A stretch of DNA of 64,000 nt from Trichoplax adhaerens (taxonomy: Eukaryota > Placozoa > Uniplacotomia > Trichoplacea > Trichoplacidae), in the NCBI RefSeq assembly GCF_000150275.1, contig NW_002060945.1, positions 5,918,991 to 5,982,990 on the forward strand, given 5' to 3'. Positions 38,640-49,559 of this stretch are shown piece by piece. Under the pieces are notes generated by a model. It saw only the letters and a list, made by a program, of their open reading frames with translations. It was not told where the DNA came from and did not search any database. Numbering within the stretch: the stretch's first letter is position 1; each line of letters begins with the position of its first letter. The position numbers were made by a program, and so were the translations under genes.

Positions 38640-41600
38640 ATGGTAAAATTATAATAAAAATGAGAAAAATTGATTTTTAATCGAATATATTTATTACCAT
38701 CATCTAAGATAGCATAAGGCTTTAGTTAGTAAATTTTATTTCAGCATAAACTACATACTGTTCATGGTGAACTCTGTTCACAAGATGTACCATGACAAAT
38801 CCTAGAGCTGATTGAATTTAAACTATATTGCTTTTCAGAAAGCCAAAGCAGATATGCATTTAGGGATAGAATTAGTTAATTTAAGTTAATGCTTATTTAG
38901 ACAGTGATAGCTTTCTAATCTATTGAAATAGCGAATGGACTAAATGTCCGATAAAATATATGTTAGTCACAAGGCTTTGGCTAGTAAATTTTATTTCAGC
39001 TTAAATTGCATATATAACTTGATGAATTCTGTTTAACAATATAGCGTAAGATAAATCCTAGACCGATTGAATTTAAATTATATTACTTTATCATAAAAAT
39101 AAGGCAGATATGCATTAGGGGATAGAATCATTAAATTTAAGCTAAATTTTATCTGGACAAGTGGTTGGTCTCTAAGTTATTAGAATAGCAATTGAAACCA
39201 AGTGTCCAATAAAATCTATATTAGTCATTAGAACAACTTTTAATTTATTTCTCGTTTTTATTATATTGGTAAAAAAGTTTAATAGTAAGCAACGAGTCTT
39301 CTAGCTTTAATGCATAATCCAAATTTTAAAATATTAAGACTACCATCTTTATAACTTATAGGAATCCGATAAACCTGGATTAGATACTAAGGCTAAAAAA
39401 TATGAATTCATCGCTAGCTTTCATTGTGCACTGATCAGTTTTGTCCTCTTTCACAAACAATTATCGACGTTGCCAGCCATAGTCGCAGCTGGTGGTGGAG
39501 GTAAATTGTATGATAAATAAAATCGATAGGACTATTACATGTAATATATAATTTAATATCGCTTATTATTAACCTATTATAAGACTTTAATGATGTAATT
39601 AATATCTATAACCGATTTAAAATGGAACTCATTTCTATCTTGTCTATTTTAATGAAATCTGATTAAAAAGTTAAAATTACTACAATAAATTACGTAACCT
39701 GACGTATTTTAAAATTTGATAGATATCATCTCTAAATATTGCAACATTATAATTACTGTATCAGATGCAACATTAGCGGTTACATTAGGAGCAATATATA
39801 AATTGATTATTATACTGTGAATAATAGCCACATTTTCGGGCTTTAGTCGTAACTCACATTAAATAGAGAAAAAGTTGTTCTATTCCGTACTGGATAGCAA
39901 TTACTTGCTTTCTTCCGTGATCGACGATGTAATACAGTCGTGGTGATAAGCCATTTGCATCTGAGCATTAAACATTACCAACAATCTCTACTGTATTTTC
40001 TTAAGAATAAGTAGGATTATTCTCTACTAACTTTGAACTAACAAAATCAAATCCATCGATTAGGTGCATTTTTTATTCCTTACTGCCTCAGCTTGGCTAT
40101 TATCATTTTACCAGGAGCATATCTTGAAATGACTGTTGGTCAATTATCTGGAAAAGGTCCTATCCGAATTTGGGAAGAATTGTCATCTATCTTTAAAGGT
40201 ACTGTATGCCATCGCTTAAATAGGATGTTATTGCGATATATGCTTATATACGTGGTTTAGTAATTTATTTAAGAACACAACACAGATGGTATTATTGCAT
40301 GTTCAAATTGTAATACTAATTTGAAAGTGTACCTTTTTAATTTGATACTGAGGATGTTAATCAGCATTAGATCGCACATTTTATATAATAAGTGATGCTG
40401 CAGCTCATTAAAAGCATCTAATTTGCTCCTATTAACCTCTGAATCTTCGCCTTAACGACGCTTATATCTTGACACAGTCTGTTAGATACTGCAGTATCCA
40501 AGGTAGCTTTCACATATTTTATACAATAAGTTATGCTGCAGCGTATCGAAACCCTCCATTTTCCTGCTGTCAACCTCTGAATTTTGGACCTTAAAAATAT
40601 TTATATTTTGATGCAGTTTGTTGGATACTGTATAGTATCCAAAATAGCTATAAATGTTGAGATACGAAACAATTAACAAACCAGCTTGCTCACTTTACCT
40701 CAGTGTTTAACAGTTTAACATCAGGACATCACATTGGTATAGATCTGAAAACAGGTCCGATTTAGCTTGTAAAATGGAATAGTATCAGCTGCGGGACTCT
40801 GAAACAATTAATTACGTTTATCGATGAGTATCTGTAGAGACACTATTGCAAGATTATATTAATAAGTAAACAGAACTTCTATATTGTATAGGGCAGAGCA
40901 GTGCATGATCGCTAGCTTATAAAGTAATTGTAAACATATACCAGCATCTACAGAATAGATTAAATCAATGATTAGTACATTTGTTAAATATAAATTATAT
41001 TTTTATGGTTTCACTTCCTATACTATCTTTATAATCCAGCAATTAAGAGTGCCATGAATTGAGGTACTACCTTATTCCACATAGTCTATCATTGCTTGAT
41101 GTAGTAATATCATCAGCCGGGCTAATCTAATAGTGTAAATCTATAATCAAATAAACAGCCCTTTTCGATCTTCACTCTGAGACAAGGCAAATCGATATAA
41201 GAAAATAGTATTGCTTCTGATTCAGAGAATTTGCTATTACCATGGTCGTTTGGATAACTAGAGCAAGGAATAGAGTCTAACGATCTTTTGCATCTATAAA
41301 AATAGTTACTAGTAAAGAGTGCCTTATTTACTGATGGAAGCCCCTTACCCAGTAAAAAGAAGTTTATAAATTAGTTGCTGATACTGCTCATTCGATACAT
41401 TTGTTAAATTATTTGTTTAAAAAATTTTAAAACTGTTAAAGTTGACCAAGGTTATCTTTGTTATTTTGCTATAGGATATAAAATGATATCCGCGAATTAA
41501 TTTTTTATCGAAGTAGTAGCGATAGATAGTAAGGCAGATTAAAGCTGTGATAGATTTCCAGATGTAGCAATATTACCTTAAAATCAATTCGTACGATAAA

Positions 41601-44600
41601 ATATTGAGAATAATATCAGCTATCGATCCTTTTTCATTGTAAGATCTAGCAGCTCTGATTTTATCTCAACGTCTACGAAGCATTTGCCGATAATATATAA
41701 AATTTATCAGACTATTTGAAGCGCACTGACTTAAAATAAAAATCTAATCGAGCTGCAACAAAGTAATTCCGATATTCATTTAAATGCGATAGGGCTTGGA
41801 TATGCTAAAGTGTTGATGTTATTATTTGCCTGTATTGAAATGGCGCCAACTATTGGATATGCCTTCTTTTACTTATTCTGGGGTCTAGTACCATCGGGAG
41901 ATGTATTGCCATGGAATACTTGCGGCAACAGTTGGAATAACGGAGTTACTTGTCGAACAACATATGTAACTTGTAATTCATTAAACCCCAGTAACAGAAA
42001 TGGAACTCCAACACCTACACTCCCAGGACAAGCATGCATACCGCCAGGACTGGTGGCTACTCTCCCAGAAAGAGAATATTTTAGGTATTAAAAATTTATT
42101 TAATGCGGTGATTTATATTACTGGAAAGCCCAGTCCTTATTTCTGCACCTCTACTCTGTACTCATAAAGAACGCCAAAGTCCATTTTGTGTCCATGCTAA
42201 CCTTAGTACATCACCAAATTCATACTGTAGTATTAATACTACAGTATATTGATCGGCACTTGTTAAATTAATTTGAGCATTTACTATAAGGATTGCAACA
42301 CTAATTACTATTGTTAATACTATTGCTGTATTATTTCTGTCCGCTATATTACAACAGAAATTACGTTTTGGAGTATACAACTGGATATGATGGAGCGGTC
42401 GTTGTTAGACAAGTGGCTTGTTTAGGAATCGTCTGGGCAATTTCTTTCTTGATCATTTGTTCTGGTTTCAGGATCTATAGAAGAGTAAGTTATTCTTTTC
42501 ATAGTAATTTTCAGATACACTAAAATACATAGACTTAGTTATCTTATTATTTGCCATGCTCATTTTTTACTTACCAGTATCTTGCAAGGAATAATTGTAA
42601 CAATTTTACGTTTGAGATCGATAATATCTACAGAATCCTTTTCTTGCCATTCTAGGTTTCATATGGCCTGATCATCGTCATCGTTTCCCTCATTCTAGTT
42701 CTCCTCGGCTTCTCTTTTGGACTTAATGGATCGTCTTTAGGCTGGTCTTATATTTTGTCTTCTCTATTTTTCCGACTTCGAGATATCAACGTTTGGTATG
42801 CCGGATTTCGAGAAGCCTTTTATACCTTTGCCATCTCTTCCGGCTGTTTTGTTTACTTTGGTAGCCGCAACAAAGTTTTTACCAACACAAGCAATATCTG
42901 GTATGCCCGCTCTATATTTATAACGTTAAGCAATAAAGTTTCTGCTACTTGACAGAACGAGCTGTTTCATCTAGATACTAGATGATTTTACACATATATA
43001 GAATAAGATAATTAGTCTATTAAAATATAAAAATAAACACTAATATTAACTTTCATTTCATGGATATTGCAGGCCCCCAATTGTTGCTGTAATATTTGCA
43101 GGATTATATTCGGTAGCATGCAGCTTTGTAGTCTACGGCTATCTTGGATACTTAGCTGAACAAACAGGACGATCTGTGCAAAGTCTAGTTAGTTCAGGTG
43201 TTACTAAGCAAAATATTATTGACACTGTCATCTATTTCGGTGCGTATCCTATTTTAATATTAACTGAAATAAATTGTTTCTTCATGTTCATTTTAGGCAA
43301 TGATTTGATGTTTGTTACTTTACCCATGATAACACGAAATACTGGTGATGGTCGATTAAAATTGGCACTTTCTATGTTTTATAGCCTTTATGCCATCCTT
43401 GGTTTATCTACCCTGGTAAATCATCATCATAATTCTCGCATTTCATGCCTTTATTTGAACTAAATAATTCGCAGACATGAAGTAATGTTATTGAGTGTTA
43501 AAATTATGGAGCCTAATTTGGCGTAGAATTGATAGTAAAATTATGCACAGGCTTGTTAGCTAGTGTCATTGTAAGGCAGCCTGGGAGCTGACAAATTAAC
43601 TAAATGAAAATGATTATTTCAGAAGATAAAATGTGGCCGATGTTGATTTTTAAAATAATGAATCTATTCTGTTTTAGGCAATTATGTTAGAAACTGTGGT
43701 TACAGCGGTTGTAGAAGATTTACCTAAAGTCGTCCACCGATTTAAGATTGCCTTTAGAATTGGATTTCACGCTATTGTTTTTGGATTTGGAATATTAACG
43801 GCCAGAACTGTAAGCTATTAAATTAGTTAATCATCAGGATCGATAAAATCAAATTTTCAATTTGTTAGTAATACAATCTATTTTGCCTATGGCCTGATTG
43901 AATTGAACAAATATATAATGAAAATATTCTGTACATCACTCAACAGAATAAGCATTTTAATTCATGTCTTGAGTTACATTTGCTTAACATTCATTCGAAA
44001 GTAATTCTATCATGAAATGAAGCTCTATTTTTTATGACTCATTTTTAATTACTTCGGTTTATGATATAATCACTCCAAAAATTAGGGAAGTCTAGGAGTT
44101 ATTGCAGGAATGGAATTGACGTCGCAATTAGTTCAACCTTTCCTATCGGTTTTCCAATATTTTGCCTTCGTTTTTGTATTTGGTAAGCTGAAATAGATAA
44201 ATACCGCAGCTTTATAGCTCTATTTAAATTCTAATAATCGCTACATTAACCATTATCTTTCTCAATTCTAATAATGGAACACTCTATAGCGAGATGTTTA
44301 GTACCAGAAGTCTATCATTACAAATTACCTCCTCGCGGTTGGGCGAAGGCTTGGCTAACTATTTCTATCATCGTTTTAGTTGCCATGACGGTAAGAAGAA
44401 ACTTTTTTCGCTTGATCCTAACGGTTTTTCATAAGGCAAAATACAACTGTTAAAATTTTTATTGATGTAGCCATGGTGCTGCAGATTTATCTATTAAAAT
44501 TCTTGAATCAAAAACATACAGAACATAATTTTATTAATAGAACGAAAAACCGCTAAATTTGACAAACAATTTTATCGCTTTAAGTGATGCTACACCATTA

Positions 44601-45307
44601 GATGCATTGCTATATTAAGATAGAATATCCTACACAGCTTCAGTATGTAATAGCCAGAAAATAGTTTTAAAGAATGACCATTAGATATACGATAATGGAT
44701 ATTTCAGATATCGATAAGATCAAACACATTTCAAATATGAAGTTATTCTATCTCGTCCATTAGTTACTTGAACATTCCGTGCATAAGTAGTGTACGAGTA
44801 TAATAGCAAAATTAAATATGAAGAAGGATTTCAATATTAAAATATATTGTGCATACACAGAATTATATATATGAATACTCCAACATAGATAATATGCTGT
44901 ATATAGGAACTTATGTAAAGATTAAGCTACAGACATGGGACTTCTAAATATCAAGAAATTAGCTGTATATCATTATACTACTGGAATATATTTTAATCAT
45001 TCTATTTCTTTCTCATTTACAGGCGGCATTAATATACCATTCAATTATCTTTATCCCCACCTTAGTTTCCAGAAGTGATACTTTCCTCTTATCGCTATCC
45101 TGGTCAATGTTTAGTATTTCTATGCTACTTTATTTAGGCACTGCTCTTTATAAAGCCATCAAAAATTCAAAGAACATTATCAAGGTTATTACTCCATCAG
45201 AAAACCTCAATGTTAGCCTTAGAAGTATTAAGCAATCATCTCGAGGTGTCCAGTACAAAAATTATTATGAAGAAAAACCACCACAGTATACTCTTGAAGA
45301 GTTTTAA
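38640..45307 (+). CDS. SLC6-like transporter C (neurotransmitter:sodium symporter fold), 12 exons
   Basis: Exons: 38640-38642 (ATG only, tentative), 39362-39500, 40064-40198, 41793-42084, 42358-42484, 42656-42900, 43073-43197, 43297-43415, 43678-43809, 44086-44182, 44290-44390 and 45023-45307. Phases match genes A and B; the product is 599 residues. It is the most altered copy in TM1: H-K-Q-L-S-T-L-P-A replaces G-N-x-W-R-F-P-Y, although GGGGAF follows. TM2 has LPGAYLEMTVGQ. TM3 has A-P-T-I-G-Y-A. The loop 2 Cys pair is 136-146, with one residue more between them than in A and B; loop 2 is Pro/Thr/Asn-rich with a further CIPPG. TM6 has SSGC and SRNK. In TM8 the Asp-Ser becomes Ser-Thr. The C-terminal tail is longer, with tyrosines and EEKPPQYTLEEF at the end. 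The intron 43198-43296 is only 99 bases, in frame and stop-free. The first exon is the weakest part of the model: the ATG|GTAAAA site was chosen by analogy with A and B. Confidence 0.87.
38716..39230. repeat. two-copy tandem repeat, unit about 255, upstream of the SLC6-C TM1 exon
   Basis: Copy 1 starts at 38716 and copy 2 at 38971, both with aaggcttt. They stay similar to the end of each unit, sharing agtaaattttatttcagc, gattgaattta, gcagatatgcatt and tccgataaaat/tccaataaaat. In the proposed model they lie in intron 1 of gene C. Confidence 0.8.
40375..40645. repeat. two-copy tandem repeat in SLC6-C intron, period about 136
   Basis: Copies start at about 40375 and 40511 and share tatgctgcagc, aacctctgaat and a gttggatactgcagtatcc-type end. 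The second copy has an open frame on the minus strand that is only a by-product of the repeat. Confidence 0.75.
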
Positions 45308-46693
45308 AGAAAGTTTTCAATTATACCAATCATCTTAGGCTACAGTTTTATATGTTAGTGTTTGCTGGATAAGAACATGGATGATATAATCTATCAAAAA
45401 TACCACTTAGGCTCTGAATTATGGCTTACTCATATCTAACATAAAGTTAAACGACTGTTTTGTCGGTTATTTGACTATTTAAGAAAACAAGAGTTAGTGA
45501 AACATCAATTTCTGTCATACACAAGTAGAGTTTCATATCTTGAACGATATTCATATTAATTTTGTTTTCTTGTTGTTATTTTACCTACTACATCATAGTT
45601 AGTATGAACTAAAAGTAAATTTAAGATTCAAGTACGAAATAGTGCATTATATTTGATTTAAATGATCTTTCTCCGTTTGTGTTTAAATGACTTTAATAAA
45701 AATACTTTCAAAATCTCTGAGACTAGCATCTGCTTCCCATTTCGGCGATTTCAAAGTCCAAAACTTTCCTTACGATAGTTATTCGTAGCAAATTTAAACT
45801 GCATCATGATGCCCATTCTAGCAAATGATAAGGATATTGCATTCCCATCTTAATGAAGGAAACCTTTAAGATTTCGGCTAACCTTATTCTTGCTGATCCT
45901 AACTACACACATTTCATTCAGCACATTTCAATGGATCTTATAATTAAATTACAATTCTGGTGAAAGAAACTATACCCTAAAGATCGCTATTACAATGTAC
46001 TGCGATTCTATTAGTTAAATCATCGCTAATCTCATTTAGGAAAATCTTTTTTTAAGATTACGGTTCTTTTTTTACCTCTGAATTTAGTAACTCGATACCC
46101 TACCGTATATAGCCATCCGTACTCTAGCATACTGTAGAATCTATAGCATCTATAGCCTACGGACATAAGCTACTAAATATGTCTTAAGATAAATATAGAA
46201 AGTCGCGCTACCCTACATCAATACTAAACATGGCTAATAGTCTACAATCCCAATACTAAGATACATTACAATGACACACACAAACATGTTATAAGTAGTC
46301 AAAAGTATTTTATTTCCAATTTTCTGCTTTCTTCGCTAATATATGTAAAATCGAAGATAGAAACTAGATTAAATACTAATACATATTAGCATCTTATTAA
46401 TGATCAATATCAATTCATTTTCAAATTTTGCATTATTTACGAATATACTGTTATCATACACACTGATACCTTATTAATCGTCGATATAATATTCAATTCC
46501 AACATTTCTATGTTATTTTACTATAATATGTAACTGAAGATAGAAATTAAGATAGCAGCATATTTTAATGCTGTGTTCATAGCTAATCTAACCACTAAAA
46601 TTTTGGCTTATTTTTATCATTATAATCTAGATGAATATCTTTATAAGTGATAAATAATTAAAAAGCTAACAAATTTCGTTATAATAATTCTAG
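45308..46693. other. intergenic region upstream of gene D; holds an intron-derived duplicate
   Basis: No signal-peptide exon like that of gene E could be found. The segment 46101-46248 is a diverged copy of intron sequence of gene E (51738-51873). This shows that D and E arose by a duplication that included flanking noncoding DNA. Confidence 0.5.
46101..46248. repeat. copy 1 of duplicated noncoding segment (partner 51738-51873)
   Basis: It shares atccgtactctagcata, agctactaaatat, gataaatatagaaag and ctaaacatggctaatagtc with 51738-51873 in the same order and on the same strand. In gene E the partner lies in the intron after the signal-peptide exon. Confidence 0.85.
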
Positions 46694-48259
46694 GGTGAGA
46701 TAAATAACGAAGTGATTAAAATATCGTCAGCAAATGATGGTGGAAAAAAGGTTAAATCCTCGTGCGACTTATGTTGTCAAATTCGCAAGCTAACAATAAA
46801 AGTTAATCTCCTTCAATAAACCAATCGTTGGACTCGATTTCTATACTATAGGAATAAGTTAGTTTTCCTTTACTGAGGATCTCTAGAGTTAGCCGGGGAA
46901 TTGTAGTAGATAGTTTAGGAACGATCACGAAAGCTGTTTTGTGACAATAATATTTGCATTTTCTGAATATCTACAATTATACTAGATTGGAGTTTAGGCC
47001 ATCAAATTTACAAACATCGTGCCCACAAGATTAAAAAAGAATTTAAAATTTGAAATGTTAATGATCAAAAATTAGATTAAGTCTAAGATTGATTATCATA
47101 ATACTTCAGCACTTCGTTACCATACCCAGTCACCCTATACTCCTGCCTATACCATGCATGCAATAAATTGCAATTCACTAACGCAATGATACTTCAAAAT
47201 ATCAATGCCCTTAATCTCGCTTTGTGAGTGTAAGAGTTAACTGTATAGCGCAGTTTTGCGACCTTTACAAAAAGCTTGTGATCAGCAGCAATTATCCAAA
47301 TCAAGTTTCAAAATTAACGAACGAAATACGAAACCATACTATTATACATGTCACAGCTTTACGAATACGGAAATACACTACGCTTAGTTTGTAATATTAT
47401 CAAATAGTAACTAAATAACGTTAGCCAAATAATTGCAATCCTAAGCAATAATGCTTACTAGCAATTTTATCAGTTAGCAATTATAGCATCGAGGAAATCA
47501 GCAACAGTATTTCTATAATTAAGTTATTTAAGCGTGTAATTCAATGGCTAAATCAAAAATCAAGATAATTTTCTAAATTTCCAATGTCAAGCTACACATA
47601 TATCGTAAGGATTCAAATGTGGCGAAAGAATACGATATTTTAATTTCATCTTGATATACTGTATTAATACGGGTATAAAAATACACTTGTTTTTAGTATT
47701 TGCATTAGCCAATTAAAAGATATTTTGTCAACTAATTCAATATAGAGTCTTAATCGAGCCATAGTAATTCAATATCGATGTTATTAGTAATCTAAGAATG
47801 CAATTAAAGGCTGAGATTTTAAGTTTTGAAGACTTTAAGGGTTTGATGGCATATTTTATCTTATCATCCTCCTAATTGGTAAACAGGCAATACCGTACTC
47901 TTCATTGGTATCATCTCAATAGAATTCTTCATCCATTAGTAGTAAAAACATTATGATTTGACTTTAGATGATGCCATTCCTTTCTTTCTTTGCTCATTAT
48001 AGGATATATACCAAAACAAATCGTTAAGATAAATCATCGCATCACTCAATTATATGCAAAAATTGATGCTAAAAGTAAGGAATTTATCAGACGCTGTCGA
48101 GTTTGTCTACACGCAACAGGACCGCATGATCAATGTCAAGATTATCAAAATACTTGCTCATATTGGTCGACATCCCCAGGTTATATAAAATACTATAGAG
48201 ATGATACAGATAATCGAGGAGGTGGTTGCTATATGTATTGGAAATGGGAATGCCAATAA
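46694..48259 (+). pseudogene. gene D: broken paralogue of the secreted coiled-coil / six-cysteine protein
   Basis: Two exons match gene E. The coiled-coil exon begins after an acceptor at 46693. Over 41 codons it aligns with E without gaps (shared I30, K32, L33, K36, V37, L40, Q41, numbering from the exon start). It then has TAA at 46817-46819, where E continues with Glu-Lys. The codon matching E's first Met here is GGT. The second exon, 48003-48259, is intact: same length as in E (257 bases), same acceptor phase (1) and all six cysteines. So the 3' domain looks constrained or recently duplicated, while the 5' part looks dead. Either the gene is a pseudogene, or a different 5' exon drives the intact domain. 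No signal-peptide exon was seen upstream. Confidence 0.6.
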
Positions 48260-48363
48260 TTGAAAAACGTCATTTCGGTCATATTTGTAACTGTTTAGAT
48301 TGAAGATAGATAATAGTCTCTCACTTTTTTATAGTACTCGTATACTCTTATTCTTGTTATAAC

Positions 48364-48513
48364 ATGGTAATTTTTAGACCATTAATTAAGAAATATTATC
48401 CATTACTTTTGGTACTGGTTATAATAACGACAGCTCTTAGTGTTCTTATCTATATTTTATTTATTACCTGTATAGATGGAACTGTTCGTCGACATTCAAT
48501 GGACAGTTCATAA
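48364..48513 (+). other. short open frame with a signal-anchor segment
   Basis: A 49-codon frame starts at an ATG 105 bases after the stop of gene D. Residues 5-10 contain R-P-L-I-K-K and are followed by about 24 strongly hydrophobic residues, then a polar end with RRHS. This is the look of a type II membrane anchor, as found at the start of Golgi enzymes. A donor-like gtatag occurs just after the hydrophobic part. It overlaps a minus-strand exon candidate, so at most one of the two is real. Confidence 0.2.
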
Positions 48514-48672
48514 TCTTTGGATCATCTGTATTAATTAACCAACTATTCAATGTAGCCTGCAGGCACTGAAGCATATTATCTCGCTTTCTAGCAACAAAGC
48601 CGCTAAAATAACGCAATCTTTCAAGCTGAATATAGTAGCATCTTAGTACCATAGCGCATTTGCTTCCAATTT
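48468..48672 (-). other. candidate internal exon on the minus strand, unrecognised
   Basis: Read on the minus strand, this is an open frame of 67 codons between an acceptor-like ttaag (beyond 48672) and a good donor (acag|gtaat, at 48467). The product would be soluble, contain RKRDNMLQCLQ and NTDDPKIMNCP and look like real protein, but I cannot name it. No neighbouring exon with a compatible phase could be chained. The nearby minus-strand segment at 48780-48863, also protein-like and Lys-rich, gives a stop when joined. Confidence 0.25.
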
Positions 48673-49346
48673 CTTAACGTAACAAGATATGACGATATTT
48701 ACAATAAAGAGGTACTCCTGTCTAAGATTATTATTGGACTAGTATAGTATGAATTTTTGACCGAGATTTTCCAATCCACTAGATAAGCCTTGAATTCTTC
48801 TTCTTATTCTTTGCAATATCAGAGGAATCAAAGATTTGACGCAATTTATCTCTGATCTTCTCTCTGCCAATATTTTATTTAGTCATATTAATTTAGTAGA
48901 AATTTATCTTTAGTAACAAAATTGTGGCAACGTAGGACATATTAATGCTTCATTCTCCCTTGCAATGGCTAATTCTACTCCAATAATGTGAAAGTCATTT
49001 CGAATACAGATCGAGGCATGGAAATTGATGTATGCCCACAAAAATTTTACATCCTATATGAACGAACAAAATAGCATTCCAACCAAGGTTAAATGTTAAC
49101 TCTATTTATTGCTGCAAAATATAAATATTGTACAACAGTACTGTACTTTTGTACAGCATACAGTACACGGATAACGGTAAAAAGTTACTGAACGTCTGAC
49201 AGGTCTATCAAATGGTAATACTATCTGTTAAATGAGCACATTATCGTAAACCGTCAGCAAAGCGACGGGAGTTTGCACTAGTATCTATTCATTAGTGTAT
49301 TTTTAAACAGAATGGCAAGATATCAATGACACCACAGTGTGTGTGA

Positions 49347-49559
49347 AAGTCTTATAAAGATAATTGTTTACTAGTCAGACTAACTTGCGACAGGGGTAGT
49401 CTACCGAATAATCATAACCCTACGACCAACTCAACGAAATCATGGAATGAAACTATTCCATTAAAAGGGCCGAGTAGAGAATATCATGATACTAAGTTAT
49501 TCAACCTTGAACGAGATCCTGTAAATTCGCGATATATATCTCATTGTCAAATGAGATAA
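49347..49559 (+). other. candidate terminal exon, unrecognised
   Basis: A 70-codon open stretch without its own ATG ends in TAA (49557-49559). It is polar, Asn/Thr/Ser-rich, and ends with DTKLFNLERDP and NSRYISHC. The LFNLERDP part resembles the C-terminal segment of arylsulfatases (the L-F/Y-D/N-L-x-x-D-P pattern), but that is a weak match and no upstream catalytic exon was found. Possible acceptors lie at tttactag and cgacag within the first 50 bases. Confidence 0.22.
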
